Counted from the stretch's first letter, positions 1 to 6,013 are shown. The stretch: DNA of 8,928 nt from JBGSIC01 sp041751875 (GCA_041751875.1 JBGSIC010000009.1:1-8928), one strand, 5' to 3'. Program-made: numbers and translations. Notes: a model not told the origin generated them from the letters alone.

Positions 1-141
1 TAGTCGTAGTGCTCAGGAATAAGTTCCTTCACCTTAAAGAGCTCACGAAGATAATGAAGTTTCGCTTCGTAGACTTCTCTCTTCATCTTCTCTTCGCACT
101 GGTTGTAGCCAACCATGTACTTAAAATATTCCGCTTCGTAA
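1..141. repeat. Left copy of the 141-bp exact terminal direct repeat (circular overlap)
   Basis: Bases 1-141 are identical, base for base, to 8788-8928. They lie inside the TIGR02147 coding sequence (about residues 74-121). The gene is complete only when the two copies are merged, so the repeat is best read as the overlap of a circular or tandem-repeat assembly and not as a biological duplication. The unit length is then 8787 bp. Confidence 0.95.
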
Positions 142-362
142 GCATCAAGGCGTAAGCCCTTGGCAAATTTGCCAATCGCTTCATCGCTCAAGTTACGTTT
201 GCCGTCCATCACAAGCTTTAAATAGTTAGGACTTCCGAATCCTGCTTGCTTGGAGAAAAATCGAAAGCTAAACGCCGGATCAGTCTCTTTGAGTTGACGA
301 TAACGGTCTTTCAAAAAACCCCGATAGTCCGTGAAATTGTAAATGTTGGACGGTGTGTTCAT
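1..362 (-). CDS. TIGR02147 (DUF4423) family regulator, N-terminal part; continues across the circle junction
   Basis: This is the first part of a gene that runs off base 1 and continues at 8787-8334, giving 271 residues when the ends are joined. The ATG at 360-362 follows a strong AGGGGGAG ribosome site (370-377) with 7 nt spacing. The N-terminus reads NIYNFTDYRGFLKDRY. Residues about 30-72 then form an XRE-like helix-turn-helix: FSFRFFSKQAGFGSPNYL, followed by LVMDGKRNLSDEAIGKFAKGL. This order (DYR-FL, R-FS--AGF-SPN-L, GKRNLS) is the hallmark of the TIGR02147 family, which is abundant in Bdellovibrionota and Fibrobacter and thought to be DNA-binding, though targets are mostly unknown. It is the only product here with no export signal, so it is the natural candidate regulator of the divergent redoxin operon; that role is inferred. 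Family assignment is confident, function is not. Confidence 0.9.
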   Translation of the reverse strand, partial: MNTPSNIYNFTDYRGFLKDRYRQLKETDPAFSFRFFSKQAGFGSPNYLKLVMDGKRNLSDEAIGKFAKGLRLDAYEAEYFKYMVGYNQCEEKMKREVYEAKLHYLRELFKVKELIPEHYD

Positions 363-369
363 TTTTGCG

Positions 370-377
370 CTCCCCCT
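370..377 (-). promoter_or_regulatory. Ribosome binding site of the TIGR02147 gene
   Basis: On the minus strand this reads AGGGGGAG, 7 nt before the ATG at 362-360. It fixes the start of the regulator gene. Confidence 0.75.
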
Positions 378-456
378 AAAAATTTCCTTCTCTACCCCAG
401 AACCACACCCGTTAGTTTTGCAAGCCCTAGGCCACCACCCCCTTCCCCATTTCCCC
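372..456 (-). other. G-run cluster (possible G-quadruplex) upstream of the regulator gene
   Basis: On the minus strand seven runs of 3-5 G occur (complement of C-runs at 453-456, 445-448, 438-442, 425-427, 408-410, 395-398 and 372-376). The first three are separated by loops of 4 and 2 nt; the next loop is 10 nt, slightly longer than the classical limit of 7. It lies in the promoter or 5' leader of the TIGR02147 gene. Function is unknown. Confidence 0.4.
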
Positions 457-501
457 TGTATTCTGGCTAGTTTAACGTTCGTTCCAACCCTTTACACTTT
501 T

Positions 502-513
502 GACAGTGCTGTC
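502..513. promoter_or_regulatory. Imperfect palindrome, possible operator
   Basis: GACAG-TG-CTGTC: 5-bp arms around a 2-bp centre, midway between the divergent regulator and the redoxin promoter. Such short arms can occur by chance, so this is only a candidate site. Confidence 0.3.
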
Positions 514-573
514 TAATTCCAAGCCACCCAAACCTAACTACTTGATATTGCTCACATGAACTTGTACATCCCC

Positions 574-602
574 TTGACACCCCGGTTAAGCCATTGTATA
601 CA
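574..602 (+). promoter_or_regulatory. Sigma-70-type promoter of the redoxin operon
   Basis: A perfect -35 TTGACA (574-579), exactly 17 nt, then -10 TATACA (597-602). This is the best promoter-like match I found in the window. The start of transcription would be near 608-610, giving a leader of about 54 nt before the redoxin start. It also shows that an in-frame TTG at 594, which lies inside this promoter, cannot be the translation start. Confidence 0.75.
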
Positions 603-605
603 CAC

Positions 606-616
606 ACCTGGCAGGT
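606..616. promoter_or_regulatory. Inverted repeat over the predicted transcription start, possible operator
   Basis: ACCTG-G-CAGGT, an 11-bp perfect inverted repeat around one central base. It sits 4 nt after the -10 box, where a repressor would block initiation. Placement, not length, is the argument. The adjacent TIGR02147 protein is a possible binder, by inference. Confidence 0.35.
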
Positions 617-662
617 TAGAAGATTTGGAGTTAAGAAGGGGTCTATTGATAGGAGTCCGCGT

Positions 663-1211
663 TTGGTGCCTCGCCTTTTTCAATTAATTGCCCTGGGTGC
701 GCTTATCGGGAGCTTTGCGCCTCGAGCCCTCGCCCTCTCCATTGAAGGAAACGACGTGCGCACGCAAAGCGCGGTTTCCCTGCCCCTGGAGGGCGGCAAG
801 CCGACGGTGGTCGTTTTCATGTCCTCGCGCTGTCCCTGCTCCGCTAGCCACGAACCTCCCATCGAGAAGCTTGCGAACACTTTTAAGGAGATGCAGTTTG
901 TGGGCATCGTCTCCAATCAGGATGAAACACCGGATGAACTGAGAGAGCACTTCACCCGTTTCCCTCTTTCGTTTCCTATTTTAAGAGACAACCGCTTGCA
1001 GTACGCGGATCATTTTCGGGCGCTTAAGACGCCCCATGTTTTCGTGCTAGATAAAAAGGGAAAGACCCTTTACCAAGGCGGGGTCGACGACAGTCATGAA
1101 GCGGCTTCCGCAAACAAACACTACTTAAAAGACGCGCTAACAGAAATCCAGGCGGGACGGGCTCCAAAGCACGCCTCGGTTCGGGTCTTGGGTTGCGCCA
1201 TCAGGAGATAA
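663..1211 (+). CDS. Exported thioredoxin-fold redoxin (AhpC/TSA-like) with CPCS motif
   Basis: A probable periplasmic thiol-disulfide protein of 182 residues. The start is TTG 663 (GTG 666 is possible) because AGGAG at 651-655 lies 7 nt upstream; an upstream in-frame TTG falls within the promoter. Residues 1-24 form a signal peptide (VPRLFQLIALGALIG, cleavage after PRALA). The thioredoxin fold follows: strand PTVVVFMSS, active-site C57-P-C59-S60, and the cis-proline T123-P124 before HVFVLDKKG. The segment YQGGVDDS and a terminal GCAIRR with C178 complete the pattern of this redoxin subfamily, where a C-terminal GC-I-basic motif is usual. C57/C59 are the likely redox cysteines and C178 may resolve. 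First gene of an operon: its stop is 2 nt before the next start. The electron donor and substrate are unknown. Confidence 0.85.
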   Translation: MVPRLFQLIALGALIGSFAPRALALSIEGNDVRTQSAVSLPLEGGKPTVVVFMSSRCPCSASHEPPIEKLANTFKEMQFVGIVSNQDETPDELREHFTRFPLSFPILRDNRLQYADHFRALKTPHVFVLDKKGKTLYQGGVDDSHEAASANKHYLKDALTEIQAGRAPKHASVRVLGCAIRR

Positions 1212-1213
1212 TC

Positions 1214-1663
1214 ATGCGAGTATGGGTTAGCCTTTTTCTACTTCTCTTAGTGAGCTGTGCGGACCACGAAGTGGGCGCACGAACGGAAGAAGATTCCTTC
1301 GCGTCCGAAGAAGGCGAAGTCATTGTGGCAGGAGTCAGTTACACCGCCTCCACGAAAATCGAGTTTACGAAGTTGGGAGTCTGCTCAGAGCTTAGCTGGC
1401 AAAAGGCGCCGGAAAACAATAAAGAGGCCGAAGCGACTTTGCGTTTTACAGACTGCTCGACTTCTACGCCAGTAGATGTGGACGCCACCTTTCCGATCAA
1501 AAAGATTTGCGGCTGCGATCCCATCACTTTTGACTCTGCCAAGGAAGAACCTGGCGTCTATAAAGTAAACTTCACCATTGATTCCGGCACCTGGTACCTC
1601 GGAGTGGCTGCGTCTTACGAGGGTAAGAAAGAAACCCAACGCCTGGAACTTGAAGTACCTTAA
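1214..1663 (+). CDS. Small lipoprotein of unknown function in the redoxin operon
   Basis: A 149-residue lipoprotein. ATG 1214 follows CAGGAG (1202-1207) by 6 nt, and this ribosome site lies within the end of the redoxin gene, so translation is probably coupled. The signal is MRVWVSLFLLLLVSC with lipobox L-V-S-C and lipidated Cys15. Asp17 at +2 would favour inner-membrane retention under the E. coli Lol rule, but that rule is uncertain in this group. The mature part is beta-rich and acidic, with four more cysteines (VCSEL, TDCSTS and KICGCDP). The ending, PGVYKVNFTIDSGTWYLGVA, resembles the beta-sandwich edge of FixH/YtkA-like domains, but the match is loose. I do not recognise a family. Its place between a redoxin and a Cys-Cys exported protein suggests an envelope redox or metal role, by inference. 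Confidence 0.8.
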   Translation: MRVWVSLFLLLLVSCADHEVGARTEEDSFASEEGEVIVAGVSYTASTKIEFTKLGVCSELSWQKAPENNKEAEATLRFTDCSTSTPVDVDATFPIKKICGCDPITFDSAKEEPGVYKVNFTIDSGTWYLGVAASYEGKKETQRLELEVP

Positions 1664-2555
1664 ACACATTCTCATTGTTGCCTGTTTGTGCGTTCTCCCT
1701 TCGCAGGTGCGAGGTGCGGCGTGCTGCGGTTCCAACAGCGCTTTTCCTTCGATTATTTCAGGGGACGATAAAACCCAGATCTCGACCACGCTTACCGCGG
1801 GTCGCATCTCGGCGTTGGCCCAACCGAGCGGCAAGATTACTGCTTTAAGCGACGCGAAAACGCCTGAGACCTTTGCCTCGCAACTCGACGCCGCAACCCT
1901 ACTCAGTGATCGTTGGCAGATAGGAACAAGCCTTCCCTTGCGTTATCGGGCCGTGGGCGACACGGGAGCTTGGTCAGTGGGAGATATTACTTTGAACGTG
2001 GCGTATGAGGCGCTACCGGAGTGGGCGTTTTCGGCTTGGGTCCCCAAAGGCTTTGTCTTTGTTCAAGCCCGCGTGCCGACCGGCACTTCCCGCTTTGAAT
2101 CTTCTCAGTTGAACGCGATTGATGTTTCAGGAAAAGGCTTCTGGGGGGTTTCCGCCGGGGTGCTTTTGCTTAAGACGTGGGGAAGCTGGGATGTTTCGTT
2201 ATTAGGGCAAATCGGCCAAAGCTTCGCTCATTCCTATGGTGATAGCCGCTATGTTCCGGGGGCCAATTTGTCGGCCGGCTTGGGTTTGGGAGTTAGTCCC
2301 GGCGCCGGTTCTTTCCGCATCGGCGCTTTTGTCGGTCCTATTTATGAAGCCCCGATTTCGGTTGAAGGCCCGTTGTCGTTTGATACCCCTTCGGAAATGG
2401 GCTGGCAGTCAACTTTGCAGTTAAGCTATATGGCGAGTTCCACGCTTTCGCTGTCTTTGGCTTATGCCGATCAAAGGCTCTTCCAATCCGTTTCTCATAA
2501 CGTTCCCATCGGACAGAGTCTCAGCTTCGTTTTGCAAAAACGCTGGTCGCGGTAA
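1650..2555 (+). CDS. Exported barrel-like protein with N-terminal Cys-Cys-Gly motif
   Basis: A 301-residue exported protein, last gene of the redoxin operon. I chose TTG 1650, which overlaps the lipoprotein gene by 14 nt and gives a compact signal peptide (MKYLKHILIVACLCVLPSQ, cleavage near VRG-AA). There is no good ribosome site, so reinitiation after the upstream gene is likely; the more upstream TTG 1578 would bury the signal peptide. The mature protein begins AACCGSNSAFPSIISGDD, with adjacent C25-C26. The rest is made of alternating strands with aromatic and glycine residues (WQIGTSLPLRYR, FWGVSAGVLLLK, WQSTLQLSYMASS), as in an outer-membrane beta-barrel or transporter-like protein. The C-terminus (VLQKRWSR) lacks the usual terminal Phe. 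The Cys pair beside a redoxin may form a vicinal disulfide or bind metal; this is inference. Confidence 0.75.
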   Translation: MKYLKHILIVACLCVLPSQVRGAACCGSNSAFPSIISGDDKTQISTTLTAGRISALAQPSGKITALSDAKTPETFASQLDAATLLSDRWQIGTSLPLRYRAVGDTGAWSVGDITLNVAYEALPEWAFSAWVPKGFVFVQARVPTGTSRFESSQLNAIDVSGKGFWGVSAGVLLLKTWGSWDVSLLGQIGQSFAHSYGDSRYVPGANLSAGLGLGVSPGAGSFRIGAFVGPIYEAPISVEGPLSFDTPSEMGWQSTLQLSYMASSTLSLSLAYADQRLFQSVSHNVPIGQSLSFVLQKRWSR

Positions 2556-2556
2556 C

Positions 2557-2583
2557 AACGATCCTCAATCCTGATTCATCGTT
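2557..2583 (+). terminator. Weak stem-loop after the redoxin operon, possible terminator
   Basis: AACGAT (2557-2562) pairs with ATCGTT (2578-2583) immediately after the stop codon, with a further AATC/GATT pairing inside. It is followed by a T-rich but broken stretch (ctctattttgattt). Short stem and imperfect T-run make this only a candidate. Confidence 0.3.
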
Positions 2584-2643
2584 CTCTATTTTGATTTCTC
2601 ATTCTTGAAAAACGATTGAATCGAAACTCGTTCCTAGGCCAAC

Positions 2644-2686
2644 AACGCCTCCGCGTTTTGGCATTCTGATTGCAATTTTAAAACGC
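2644..2686 (+). promoter_or_regulatory. Three-part pairing element upstream of the outer-membrane barrel gene
   Basis: GCGTT at 2653-2657 can pair with AACGC at 2644-2648 (loop CTCC) or, as GCGTTTT (2653-2659), with AAAACGC at 2680-2686. The two pairings exclude each other. It lies 35-77 nt before the ATG at 2721, so it could be a leader switch or a pair of operator half-sites. Whether it is transcribed is not known, as no convincing promoter was found nearby. Confidence 0.3.
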
Positions 2687-2720
2687 AACGGTCTTAGGAC
2701 CACAGAAAAGGGAGTTAAAA

Positions 2721-3269
2721 ATGTATCTTAAGCCTATCGCGCTCGTTCTTGTTCTACTTACCGGCAGTGCCTCAGCGGCCAAGCTAAAAGCCACACAGCG
2801 TCTCGATGAGCCCAATGGGCAAGCTCCTCTAACTCTACGGTTGAAAGGAGGCGCGCTTCTGCCCTCAGAAGTTCCTCAGACTGATATGATGCCAGCTTTT
2901 GGCGCCGATATTGAACTGCCGGTAGGGAAAAATGTTGCTTTGGGGATGAACTTTTTGCTCGGTAACGAGAAAGGCACAACCCTTACTATGTTTGGCTTGA
3001 CCCCTTCTTACCAAATCCAGAGAGGTCCCGTCACAGTCAGTGTGGGCGCGACGATCGCAAGAATCAGCGCTGCAGGCGATGTAAGATACTCTCCTACGGA
3101 GGCAATAGAATTCGATCATTCGAAACTCGCAATAGGTTTGAAGGGAAGCTTCGACCTCACAATTGTGGGCCCGTTTGGAATGAGCCTTATCGGTGAAGTA
3201 CTGCACGGCTTGGGAGACGAATCTTTTGGTCTGGCGGGTCTTAACGCCGCATTCACCTTCAGAATCTAA
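2721..3269 (+). CDS. Small outer-membrane beta-barrel protein
   Basis: A 182-residue exported protein. ATG 2721 follows AGGGAG (2709-2714) by 6 nt. Signal peptide MYLKPIALVLVLLTGSASA is cleaved before AK (19/20). The mature part of about 163 residues is a series of amphipathic strands (LTLRLKGGALLP, NVALGMNFLLG, TLTMFGLTPSYQI, VTVSVGATIARIS, LAIGLKGSFDLTI, GMSLIGEVLHG) ending in LNAAFTFRI. This is the pattern and size of an eight-strand outer-membrane barrel of the OmpW/OmpA-barrel kind, though no family-specific motif is visible. There are no cysteines. It stands apart from the upstream operon by 165 bp and has its own terminator, so it is likely an independent transcript. Its specific role (structural, porin-like or adhesion) cannot be told. 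Confidence 0.8.
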   Translation: MYLKPIALVLVLLTGSASAAKLKATQRLDEPNGQAPLTLRLKGGALLPSEVPQTDMMPAFGADIELPVGKNVALGMNFLLGNEKGTTLTMFGLTPSYQIQRGPVTVSVGATIARISAAGDVRYSPTEAIEFDHSKLAIGLKGSFDLTIVGPFGMSLIGEVLHGLGDESFGLAGLNAAFTFRI

Positions 3270-3271
3270 AT

Positions 3272-3309
3272 GGGACAACCGGGGCGCTTGCCCCGGTCCC
3301 CTTCTTTTT
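3272..3309 (+). terminator. Rho-independent terminator of the outer-membrane barrel gene
   Basis: ACCGGGGC (3278-3285), loop GCTT, GCCCCGGT (3290-3297): a perfect 8-bp GC-rich stem, extendable by GGG/CCC outside a small bulge, followed by CCCCTTCTTTTT. It starts 2 nt after the stop codon at 3267-3269. On the minus strand the flank is not T-rich, so it acts mainly on plus-strand transcripts; it may still separate the convergent vWA gene that ends at 3318. Confidence 0.85.
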
Positions 3310-3317
3310 AGAATATT

Positions 3318-5171
3318 CTATCTATGCTCTCTCACCGACAAAGTGACTTCTTCCCCAGCGAGCAGGACATTCTGTTCGAAAATAATGAAGGCTCCATCGA
3401 CTCGGTAATCTTCGGGTTCCCTGAGAATGCGATTATTCTGGACATGAAGGACTTCCAGATAAGCGCCTCTCTGCAACGGAGCGAGCAATTCATAAACTGG
3501 CGCCGCTTCAGACACGACACTCCGAGTGAGACTGGTGATAAAATCTTCGAAGTTAGGATTACAAACGTCGCTGATCACCCCGCGCGTGGCCGTCGCCAAC
3601 TGGATATAGGCGTGCCCAACTTCGTTTCCTCTATTTGCTGCGCAGGCAGCTCCACCAGAAACCACCACGCCATGAGAAATCAAATTGACTAGAGGAAAGC
3701 GACTTTCCAGGTATTGACTAAATTCTTCTGGTTGCGAGCTAAGCGCAATTTCGCTGCGCGCCCCACCCACCAAGCCAATAATCTCGATCTTCGCCCAATC
3801 CCATTTGCTCGGTTCAGTGGGGAAGCGCCCCATTAGATACTGTTTAAATTCGAAAGTGGGGGCATGCTTTTCCACCAAGATAGCCATCAATTCTTCGTTC
3901 GTCAGCTCAACCTCTGATTCGTAAATTTTCTTTACGGTTTTCACATCGGTCGGAGTCATGAGAACATTTGGATGGAGGTATTCGTTTTCCACCCGTGTAT
4001 CGGAGCTAACCCACAAGAAACCTGCATTCTTTCCCGTACTAAAGACCTCGTTCGGAAAGTTTCCCGAGCACGCTCTTGTCTGGATGGCAGAATAGTTAAT
4101 ATGGCGAACACCTACCGCATAATTCTCCGTGCAGCTGACGTAAGCACAGCCACTATGGTCGTTCTTGAAGTCAACTAAGCTCGGATTGGCGCCGCTATAA
4201 TTAATAATTCCTGGATGGGTAACAAAGCGAACGCGCGGTCCTTGACCATCACAGCTGGCATAATTTCCCGCCACGATTTTCTCCCAGGCAGGCCAATTCC
4301 AATAACTATTGTAGGCTTCGGTGACATAGGTCCCTCTGGGCTGGCCGCTGTCCCCGGTTTCTTCGCAACGGTAAGATTGGGAACGCTCACACCAATAATA
4401 ACCGTGACGGCTGGTGTGCCACCCGCCTGAGTATCCCCCGGGGGCCGTGCAATACGTTTGATCATGGTGAGTCGAGTCATTGATGTTGAATCCAGCAGGC
4501 AGGTTGTTTCGCGTGCAGAACCGGTTGGTAGAAAAGGCTTTGGTCCCTACACCGAGCGTGTATTCGTAACGGAACAGGTTTCCTTCCTCTACCAGAATTG
4601 TTCCATCCGTCCCATCCGTTGTGGATGAGTCATCGTTTTCATCCGTCAGGAAAATCACATGGAAACTTTCTCTTCGCTCGATGGGCTGGTTAGCGGGATA
4701 AATCAGCTCAAACGAGTGAGCTGCTAAAGCAATCAAAGGTTCAAGCTGATCCTGTCCCCCTAGACCGGGAACCGGGGCGAGTGAATTTAAAAAGCTTTGC
4801 ACCTGACTCAGATTGCCGTTGGACCCGTGGGCAAGGGCTTTTCCCGGTAGAAGGCGCACACGTCGCGCCACCTGCAGGTGGGATACATCAATATGCGAAA
4901 GTCGGGTTAAGTAGATATCAAAGCGAATGCCTTGATTTTGAATTGTGTTAATAAAGCCCAAGGTTCGACTTTTCAGCTGATTAATTTCATTGGCCATCGA
5001 CTCACTATCGTCGACGACAATTAATAGTTTGGAGCTCGGAACATAGAGCTGCTGACCCGTTACGCTTTGGGTCCAGAAATGGATGTTTGTGACCTCTTGA
5101 AACATGCCGCCCTGGGAACAGCTCACCGCCAAGGCGAGCAAACTCACAACTCCTAAATGTCTTAAGTTCAT
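3318..5171 (-). CDS. Von Willebrand factor A domain lipoprotein with a cysteine-rich insert
   Basis: A 617-residue envelope lipoprotein. The start at 5171 follows GGGAG (5178-5182) by 6 nt. Signal MNLRHLGVVSLLALAVSC carries lipobox A-V-S-C, lipidated Cys18. The vWA domain begins with strand KLLIVVDDSESM, giving the metal-site D54-x-S56-x-S58. A second strand is FHVIFLTDENDD, with metal-site D177. The domain then appears interrupted by about 190 residues (about 190-380) rich in Cys (219, 241, 261, 269, 307, 342, 347, 368), Tyr and Trp. It resumes later: GHAYIQLATATRGVISDVC fits the final strand and helix of Bdellovibrio-type vWA proteins. A beta-rich tail (LLAPLQRGAYLEVLHVQNNR onwards) closes it. 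Such proteins mediate metal-dependent adhesion or protein assembly; the ligand here is unknown. The small exported gene at 5420-5878 lies upstream on the same strand. Confidence 0.88.
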   Translation of the reverse strand: MNLRHLGVVSLLALAVSCSQGGMFQEVTNIHFWTQSVTGQQLYVPSSKLLIVVDDSESMANEINQLKSRTLGFINTIQNQGIRFDIYLTRLSHIDVSHLQVARRVRLLPGKALAHGSNGNLSQVQSFLNSLAPVPGLGGQDQLEPLIALAAHSFELIYPANQPIERRESFHVIFLTDENDDSSTTDGTDGTILVEEGNLFRYEYTLGVGTKAFSTNRFCTRNNLPAGFNINDSTHHDQTYCTAPGGYSGGWHTSRHGYYWCERSQSYRCEETGDSGQPRGTYVTEAYNSYWNWPAWEKIVAGNYASCDGQGPRVRFVTHPGIINYSGANPSLVDFKNDHSGCAYVSCTENYAVGVRHINYSAIQTRACSGNFPNEVFSTGKNAGFLWVSSDTRVENEYLHPNVLMTPTDVKTVKKIYESEVELTNEELMAILVEKHAPTFEFKQYLMGRFPTEPSKWDWAKIEIIGLVGGARSEIALSSQPEEFSQYLESRFPLVNLISHGVVVSGGAACAANRGNEVGHAYIQLATATRGVISDVCNPNFEDFITSLTRSVVSEAAPVYELLAPLQRGAYLEVLHVQNNRILREPEDYRVDGAFIIFEQNVLLAGEEVTLSVREHR

Positions 5172-5177
5172 AACGTG

Positions 5178-5182
5178 CTCCC
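5178..5182 (-). promoter_or_regulatory. Ribosome binding site of the vWA lipoprotein gene
   Basis: GGGAG on the minus strand, 6 nt before the ATG at 5171-5169; it supports this start. Confidence 0.65.
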
Positions 5183-5228
5183 AATAAAATCGCAGGATTG
5201 TTTCATTTTAGAGCATAGAACCCTCTAG

Positions 5229-5257
5229 ATTATGGAGATCGTGCGTAAAATGAAGAA
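5229..5257 (-). promoter_or_regulatory. Possible promoter of the vWA gene
   Basis: On the minus strand the -10 is CATAAT (5234-5229, five of six matches) and 17 nt upstream lies TTCTTC (5257-5252), a poor -35. The start of transcription would fall about 50 nt before the start codon. Weak -35, so low confidence. Confidence 0.3.
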
Positions 5258-5303
5258 ACGATTTAATATCGGGGGCTTAAATATTTTGACGGCAAAGAGT
5301 AGT

Positions 5304-5320
5304 GTTTAGGTTCGCTAAAC
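5304..5320. repeat. Inverted repeat in the gap between the vWA gene and the small exported gene
   Basis: GTTTAG (5304-5309), spacer GTTCG, CTAAAC (5315-5320): perfect 6-bp arms. With the hairpin at 5367-5387 and an A+T-rich patch at 5245-5290 it makes this 248-bp gap one of the more structured noncoding parts of the circle. Function unknown. Confidence 0.4.
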
Positions 5321-5366
5321 TGCGCACTAAGTATGCAGATCAGACACCGTTATAAGCGTCAGCAAT

Positions 5367-5387
5367 CCGAAAGCTTTTCGCCTTCGG
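5367..5387. terminator. Stem-loop after the small exported gene, possible weak terminator
   Basis: CCGAAAGC (5367-5374), loop TTTTC, GCCTTCGG (5380-5387): 8 pairs including one mismatch or wobble depending on strand. It lies 32 nt past the minus-strand stop at 5420. On the minus strand there is no T-run after it; on the plus strand ATTTTT comes 9 nt later. So it may stabilise the transcript's 3' end rather than terminate it. Confidence 0.35.
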
Positions 5388-5419
5388 TGCACTCTATTTT
5401 TACACACGTTGCCGCCTAT

Positions 5420-5878
5420 CTATTGGGGCACGGCTCTTAGAGGCGTATTGATATCCAACTCAGAGATGCGGAAATAACCGACAATTCTTTCCGGATTTTT
5501 TTCTTCGTAGGCTAAACGAAGTAATACTTTGCTTTTGAATGCCGACTTCCCTTGGCCAATTATTGATTCTCCCGTGAAAAGATAATTCCGGTAGCTTTCC
5601 TTGAGAGTCGGATAGTTACTCAGTCTAATAATCACTCCGTCAAACACCTGATCCCCTAGAGGGGTATCAAGTGTGGTGGGAGCTATTTCACAGTCGTAGA
5701 TAGTGCTCTCGCTCGTGCGCTCCGTCTTACAAACTTTGAGAGCGCCTGGTACAAAGGTAAAGGGAATGGGCGAGAGTGCGCCCTCCCAGAAGTTGCCCTC
5801 CACCGGCCCGATATAAGGTGGCACATCAGCAACTGCAAAACCCGAAAGAAATAGAAGACCCAAAACGAAACGATTCAT
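5420..5878 (-). CDS. Small exported protein of unknown function
   Basis: A 152-residue periplasmic or secreted protein that I do not recognise. The ATG at 5878 is chosen over an upstream in-frame ATG at 5941 because GGAGG (5887-5883) lies 4 nt before it and it gives a clean signal peptide, MNRFVLGLLFLSGFAVA, cleaved before DVPPY. The mature part holds two cysteines 13 residues apart (C50 and C63, in KVCKTERTSES and YDCEIAP), likely a disulfide loop. Strand-like segments follow (GVIIRLSNYP, KVLLRLAYEE, IVGYFRISELDI), suggesting a small beta-sandwich. It is upstream of, and co-directional with, the vWA lipoprotein gene, 248 bp away with a stem-loop between, so joint transcription is uncertain. 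It is divergent from the C1 peptidase gene, sharing a 148-bp regulatory gap. Confidence 0.75.
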   Translation of the reverse strand: MNRFVLGLLFLSGFAVADVPPYIGPVEGNFWEGALSPIPFTFVPGALKVCKTERTSESTIYDCEIAPTTLDTPLGDQVFDGVIIRLSNYPTLKESYRNYLFTGESIIGQGKSAFKSKVLLRLAYEEKNPERIVGYFRISELDINTPLRAVPQ

Positions 5879-5898
5879 CACCCCTCCCATGTAGCGAT

Positions 5899-5926
5899 AG
5901 ATTAGCGCCTGGAAACCAACAGTCAA
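5899..5926 (-). promoter_or_regulatory. Possible promoter of the small exported gene
   Basis: On the minus strand: -35 TTGACT (5926-5921), 16 nt, then TAATCT (5904-5899). The -35 is good, the -10 mediocre. Transcription would start about 15 nt before the start codon, just ahead of the GGAGG ribosome site, which is a sensible arrangement. Confidence 0.4.
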
Positions 5927-6013
5927 AAGAGATTCGGGCAAAGGCCCAGGCTCCTTTTACGCAGCAAGTCTTTATTGGGTCACAGAAAGCGTCAGATCCG
6001 CCGATAAAACAGC

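Larger units (their letters stand above)
363..662. other. 300-bp divergent intergenic region between the regulator and the redoxin operon
   Basis: No gene is supported here. From left to right it holds the regulator ribosome site (370-377), a cluster of seven G-runs on the minus strand (372-456), an imperfect palindrome GACAG-TG-CTGTC (502-513), a near-consensus sigma-70 promoter for the plus-strand operon (574-602), a second short inverted repeat at the predicted transcription start (606-616), and the redoxin ribosome site (651-655). A minus-strand promoter for the regulator must also lie here, but I could not identify a convincing one. Confidence 0.7.

Noticed and set aside
246..470. Plus-strand open frame of 74 residues over the regulator start
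   Set aside because: It lies antisense to the regulator's first codons and the C-rich upstream region, has a low-complexity Pro-rich end and no ribosome site.
596..604. GTATACACA, one mismatch from a DnaA box
   Set aside because: It overlaps the -10 box of the redoxin promoter and stands alone; better explained as promoter sequence.
594..662. N-terminal extension of the redoxin to TTG 594
   Set aside because: The codon lies inside the promoter (-10 at 597-602), has no ribosome site, and would place 23 polar residues before a clear signal peptide.
1385..1834. Minus-strand frame of 149 residues across the lipoprotein and barrel genes
   Set aside because: It is antisense to two well-supported coupled genes and shows no signal, motif or ribosome site.
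5232..5309. Short plus-strand frame of 25 residues (MEIVRKMKKRFNIGGLNILT...)
   Set aside because: It looks peptide-like and basic, but has no ribosome site and no promoter, and such a length is expected by chance.
5304..5320. tRNA T-arm-like element (GTTTAG-GTTCG-CTAAAC)
   Set aside because: The loop is too short for a T-loop and no acceptor, D or anticodon arms fit around it; no tRNA is present.
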